A stretch of 36,469 nt of DNA. Source: Chloroflexus sp. MS-G (GTDB lineage Bacteria; Chloroflexota; Chloroflexia; Chloroflexales; Chloroflexaceae). The stretch spans positions 1 through 36,469 of the forward strand of contig NZ_JPIM01000044.1 of NCBI RefSeq assembly GCF_000735195.1. Direction: 5' to 3'. This document shows, piece after piece, positions 34,385-36,469 of the stretch. Within the stretch, counting starts at the first letter, position 1. Each line of letters begins with the position of its first letter. Position numbers and translations under genes: made by a program. The notes under the pieces are model-generated. The model saw only the letters and a program-made list of their open reading frames with translations, was not told where the DNA came from and did no database searches.

Positions 34385-34923
34385 AGACATCTCCTCAGGG
34401 CGTGCCTGAAAATCTCTCTTGACTTCCGCATATTGCCGTGTGTCTCCCGCTCCTATCGGTAAGAGAGAGAACGAGAGGTGTCGTCCGGCTACCAGCGCTG
34501 TGTTTTCCAGACACACTCTCTATCTTTTCTTCTGTTCCTTAGTATACCGCATATCGAAGAGGCGGCGGGGCAAACCAACTTCACGTTTACATATCGTGAT
34601 ACATATTCCTCAAACCCATCTCCTTCTTTCGCTACGTTCGCCAACGTTCTCGTCTGGTACAGGCAAGTGTTGAATGGAGGTCATGCTTTCTCTTCTCACT
34701 CTCTCAGCTCCTTGCAAGGGTGACCAGAACGTTATGTACTGCACCCGTTTGGGTAGTATCAGAACGCCACGGTAAGCGGGTTTAGAACTCGCTCCTACCG
34801 ATACGATAGATAGTGTTGGACAACGGAGCTTTTCAACGTTTTCTCTTTTCGCCGCAACCGAAGTGAGGGACACGCATGAGGAATGTCATCCATGCACCAA
34901 GACGATTCCCGACCCACCAGGTA

Positions 34924-34955
34924 CCTGGGAACGTAGGCCTCCGGCCCACGTCCTT
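34924..34955. repeat. Family B hairpin, CGTAGGCCTCCGGCCCACG
   Basis: CCTGGGAACGTAGGCCTCC followed by GGCCCACGTCCTT aligns base by base with the element at 21778-21808 (CCTGGGTGCGCGGGCCTCT, then GGCCCGCATCTT). The stem keeps pairing except for one mismatch. Confidence 0.6.
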
Positions 34956-35100
34956 CAGTGTGGAGCCGGAATCCATCGCTCGCCCGACGCGCACGCTCGC
35001 TGGAGAGGGCGCCCAATCAGCCTCGGCGCCGCCTTCCGCTGCCGGTGTGAGAGCACTCGTAGATTAGGGCAAAGGGGGCGTGCTTAATGTCCTGCCTCAG

Positions 35101-35160
35101 CCATCCCCCTTCCTCTCCCCTTGTGGGAGAGGAAGGGGGATGGGGGGGAAGGTGAGGGGG
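35101..35160. repeat. 19-base perfect hairpin with GGTGAGGGG tail (family A)
   Basis: CCATCCCCCTTCCTCTCCC at 35101-35119 pairs perfectly with 35125-35143 around a 5-base loop, followed by GGGGAAGGTGAGGGGGG. The tail matches the hairpin at 16550 and, inverted, that at 18829. Confidence 0.75.
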
Positions 35161-35278
35161 GAGGCGACATCGTAGTACGGATACCGAACCCGTTGGAAAC
35201 TCCTGGTCGGACAGCAAGGCAGCTTGCACCTATGGTCGATGAATATTTGACAGCATACAAGACGTAGCAAATAATTTA

Positions 35279-35292
35279 GGCGAACGTTCGCT
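35279..35292. promoter_or_regulatory. Upstream LacI operator
   Basis: GCGAACGTTCGC, a perfect 12-base palindrome at 35280-35291, in the context AGGCGAACGTTCGCTT. Its centre lies 54 bases from that of the second operator, about five helical turns, which would allow looping or cooperative binding. Confidence 0.75.
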
Positions 35293-35300
35293 TTTTCCTC

Positions 35301-35329
35301 TTGACAACTCAACCTACAGGGTGTATGAT
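35301..35329 (+). promoter_or_regulatory. lacI-family gene promoter
   Basis: TTGACA (35301-35306), a 17-base spacer and TATGAT (35324-35329). The predicted start near 35336 is inside the second operator. Confidence 0.8.
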
Positions 35330-35331
35330 AA

Positions 35332-35347
35332 AGGCGAACGTTCGCCT
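35332..35347. promoter_or_regulatory. LacI operator over the start point
   Basis: AGGCGAACGTTCGCCT is a perfect 16-base palindrome with the central CG expected for LacI-family sites. Confidence 0.82.
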
Positions 35348-35365
35348 AGAGAGATCGATACGCCT

Positions 35366-36385
35366 ATGACAGCCACCAAAGTCACGCTCAAAGATGTAGC
35401 GGCGCGTGCCGGGGTTAGTTACCAGACTGTCTCCAAGGTGCTGAACGGCGATATGCAAGTTGCGCCCGAAACGATGGAGCGGATTCAGGCAGCGGTACGG
35501 GAATTGGGCTATCGACCTAATCGTATCGCCCGCAACATGCGAGCCGGGCGGAGTTTTATGATCGGGTATTCGTGGACGCAAACCGAACCCGGTCAAGTCA
35601 ATCACATTCTCGATCAGTTTCTGAGCAGCATGGTGCGCGAGGCAAGCGCAGTTGGTTACTATGTCTTGCCCTTCCCCTTTCAGGAGGGTAGCGCGCAGGT
35701 GGATGCGTACCGTGATTTAATTCGGAGCGGAAACGTTGACGGATTTGTGCTCTCGAGCGTTAACTACAACGATCCACGGATTCAATTTTTGCTAAAACAG
35801 AAATTCCCCTTCGTGGCTTTTGGTCGTTCCAACCCCGACTGGGATTTTACCTGGGTTGATATTGATGGTGCAGCAGGAACAAGGCAGGCTATTGAGTACC
35901 TCATCGGGCGTGGACACCGGCGAATTGCGATTCTTGCCTGGCCGGAAGACTCACGAGTCGGGAATGACCGCCTGCAAGGGTATCTGGATGCGATGCAGGC
36001 TGCTCAGATTGGTATCGAGCCTGGGTACGTGTTGCGCGGTGAAGGAACTTTTGACGTTGGGCGGGCGATGACCTTGCACTTGCTTGATCTGCCATCCGAA
36101 CAGCGGCCAACCGCGATTATGGCCCTGAACGATACGATGGCTATTGGGGCGATGGCCGCTGCCCGCGAACGTGGCCTGGGGATCGGAACCGACCTGGCGA
36201 TTATCGGCTTTGATGATGCACCGATGGCCCAATACCTTTTCCCGCCGCTGACGAGTGTGCGCCAGCCAATTGCCGAGGCCGGTCATAAATGCGTTGAGTT
36301 GCTGGTGGCGTTAGTGGAAGGGCAACCGGTAGCGCAGAAACATGTTCTTCTCCAACCTTCGCTGATCATTCGCGCTTCTGCCTGA
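35366..36385 (+). CDS. LacI-family transcriptional regulator
   Basis: From the ATG at 35366 the product is 339 residues. The N-terminal helix-turn-helix and hinge read VTLKDVAARAGVSYQTVSKV at residues 6-25, then the hinge helix GYRPNRIARNMRAGRS (about 54-69). The rest is the sugar-binding periplasmic fold, with NVDGFVLSSV, GRGHRRIAILAWPEDSRVGNDRLQGY, and GTDLAIIGFDDAPMAQYLFPPLTSVRQP. It should repress a carbohydrate uptake operon; the effector sugar is unknown. Two palindromes flank its promoter, so it represses itself and probably the gene beginning at the right edge. A longer frame to 35321 overlaps the promoter and operator and is rejected. Confidence 0.95.
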   Translation: MTATKVTLKDVAARAGVSYQTVSKVLNGDMQVAPETMERIQAAVRELGYRPNRIARNMRAGRSFMIGYSWTQTEPGQVNHILDQFLSSMVREASAVGYYVLPFPFQEGSAQVDAYRDLIRSGNVDGFVLSSVNYNDPRIQFLLKQKFPFVAFGRSNPDWDFTWVDIDGAAGTRQAIEYLIGRGHRRIAILAWPEDSRVGNDRLQGYLDAMQAAQIGIEPGYVLRGEGTFDVGRAMTLHLLDLPSEQRPTAIMALNDTMAIGAMAAARERGLGIGTDLAIIGFDDAPMAQYLFPPLTSVRQPIAEAGHKCVELLVALVEGQPVAQKHVLLQPSLIIRASA

Positions 36386-36410
36386 TACAGTACGCCAATG
36401 TTCGTTCCCG

Positions 36411-36429
36411 ATCATCGTCTGGCGATGAT
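36411..36429. terminator. Small hairpin after the LacI gene
   Basis: ATCATCG, five bases, CGATGAT: a perfect 7-base inverted repeat 25 bases after the stop. No T-run follows. Confidence 0.35.
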
Positions 36430-36453
36430 TGGGTGGTTGGTTGTTGTTTCAAA

Positions 36454-36469
36454 AAGGAGGGTAAGAAAT
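36454..36469 (+). promoter_or_regulatory. Shine-Dalgarno of the next gene at the window edge
   Basis: AAGGAGG at 36454-36460 and the last bases AT of the window would fit an ATG split by the window edge at 36468. The next gene very probably starts there and lies under the LacI regulator. Confidence 0.6.

Larger units (their letters stand above)
34385..35278. other. Large intergenic region between argS and the LacI gene
   Basis: No supported gene in about 890 bases; the short frames here lack conserved content and sit across the palindromes. It holds a family B hairpin (34924-34955), a family A hairpin with a 19-base perfect stem (35101-35143) and an AGCG-GGTTTAGAACT-CGCT element near 34775 that resembles the GGAACC elements. 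Confidence 0.6.

Noticed and set aside
33899..34462. Plus-strand open frame of 187 codons
   Set aside because: Antisense to the N-terminal part of argS, with no recognisable content.
34419..35312. Short frames of 60-90 codons between argS and the LacI gene
   Set aside because: They run across palindromic repeats and the LacI operators and lack conserved content.
1..36469. CRISPR array, tRNA or rRNA genes
   Set aside because: No regularly spaced identical repeats and no cloverleaf or rRNA-like sequence was found in any gap by eye.

Overview
The window is about 55-58% GC and gene-dense, with long-leader intergenic gaps that hold many short GC-rich palindromes. The protein set resembles filamentous anoxygenic phototrophic Chloroflexota, with Chloroflexus the best guess: a class II cobalamin-dependent ribonucleotide reductase, a double-length phosphofructokinase, a surface-protein remnant ending in a PLVLR-type tail, and many Chloroflexus-like hypothetical proteins. 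This assignment comes from recognising protein styles, not from a search. There are no tRNA or rRNA genes, no CRISPR array and no intact insertion sequence.

Layout. 1-3300 (minus): a MarR repressor followed by two ABC exporter half-transporters whose genes overlap by 4 bases; the first half-transporter has a degenerate ATP site. 3350-7403: a GT4 glycosyltransferase, a membrane-anchored SH3-like protein, a GNAT acetyltransferase divergent from a small dual-specificity phosphatase, and a DUF2156 protein. 7577-12445 (minus): uridine kinase, a membrane zinc metallopeptidase with a 46-residue membrane protein behind it, glutamate dehydrogenase with a small YtxH-like protein, and an M42 aminopeptidase. 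12900-15353: nrdJ with a long leader and NrdR-box-like sites. 15805-18659: a divergent ArsR repressor and SulP anion transporter that share an operator sequence. 18971-21703: trpD and a two-RCK potassium-channel-like protein. 21851-24384 (minus): an AEC transporter and an amidohydrolase in one operon. 24812-25342: a surface-protein remnant and a small zinc-ribbon protein. 25782-27977 (minus): a Zn/Cd P1B-ATPase. 28445-30685: a tandem-fused phosphofructokinase. 30892-34384 (minus): argS and a GmrSD-like DUF262/DUF1524 protein. 35366-36385: a LacI regulator with two operators; the window ends just after a strong Shine-Dalgarno for the next gene.

How parts work together. Three local regulators (MarR, ArsR, LacI) show the same design: a sigma70-type promoter with a palindrome over the predicted start point, which points to autorepression. 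The ArsR site also lies over the sulP start point, which defines a two-promoter regulon. A strong intrinsic terminator sits in the gdhA leader between promoter and start codon and suggests attenuation. Gaps between genes carry at least three families of dispersed hairpins; in one, stem sequences differ between copies while pairing is kept. The most unusual items are the ArsR/SulP circuit, the gdhA attenuator, the double-length phosphofructokinase with a catalytically degenerate second half, and the dispersed stem-loop elements. I did not find a clearly new multi-gene defence or metabolic system.
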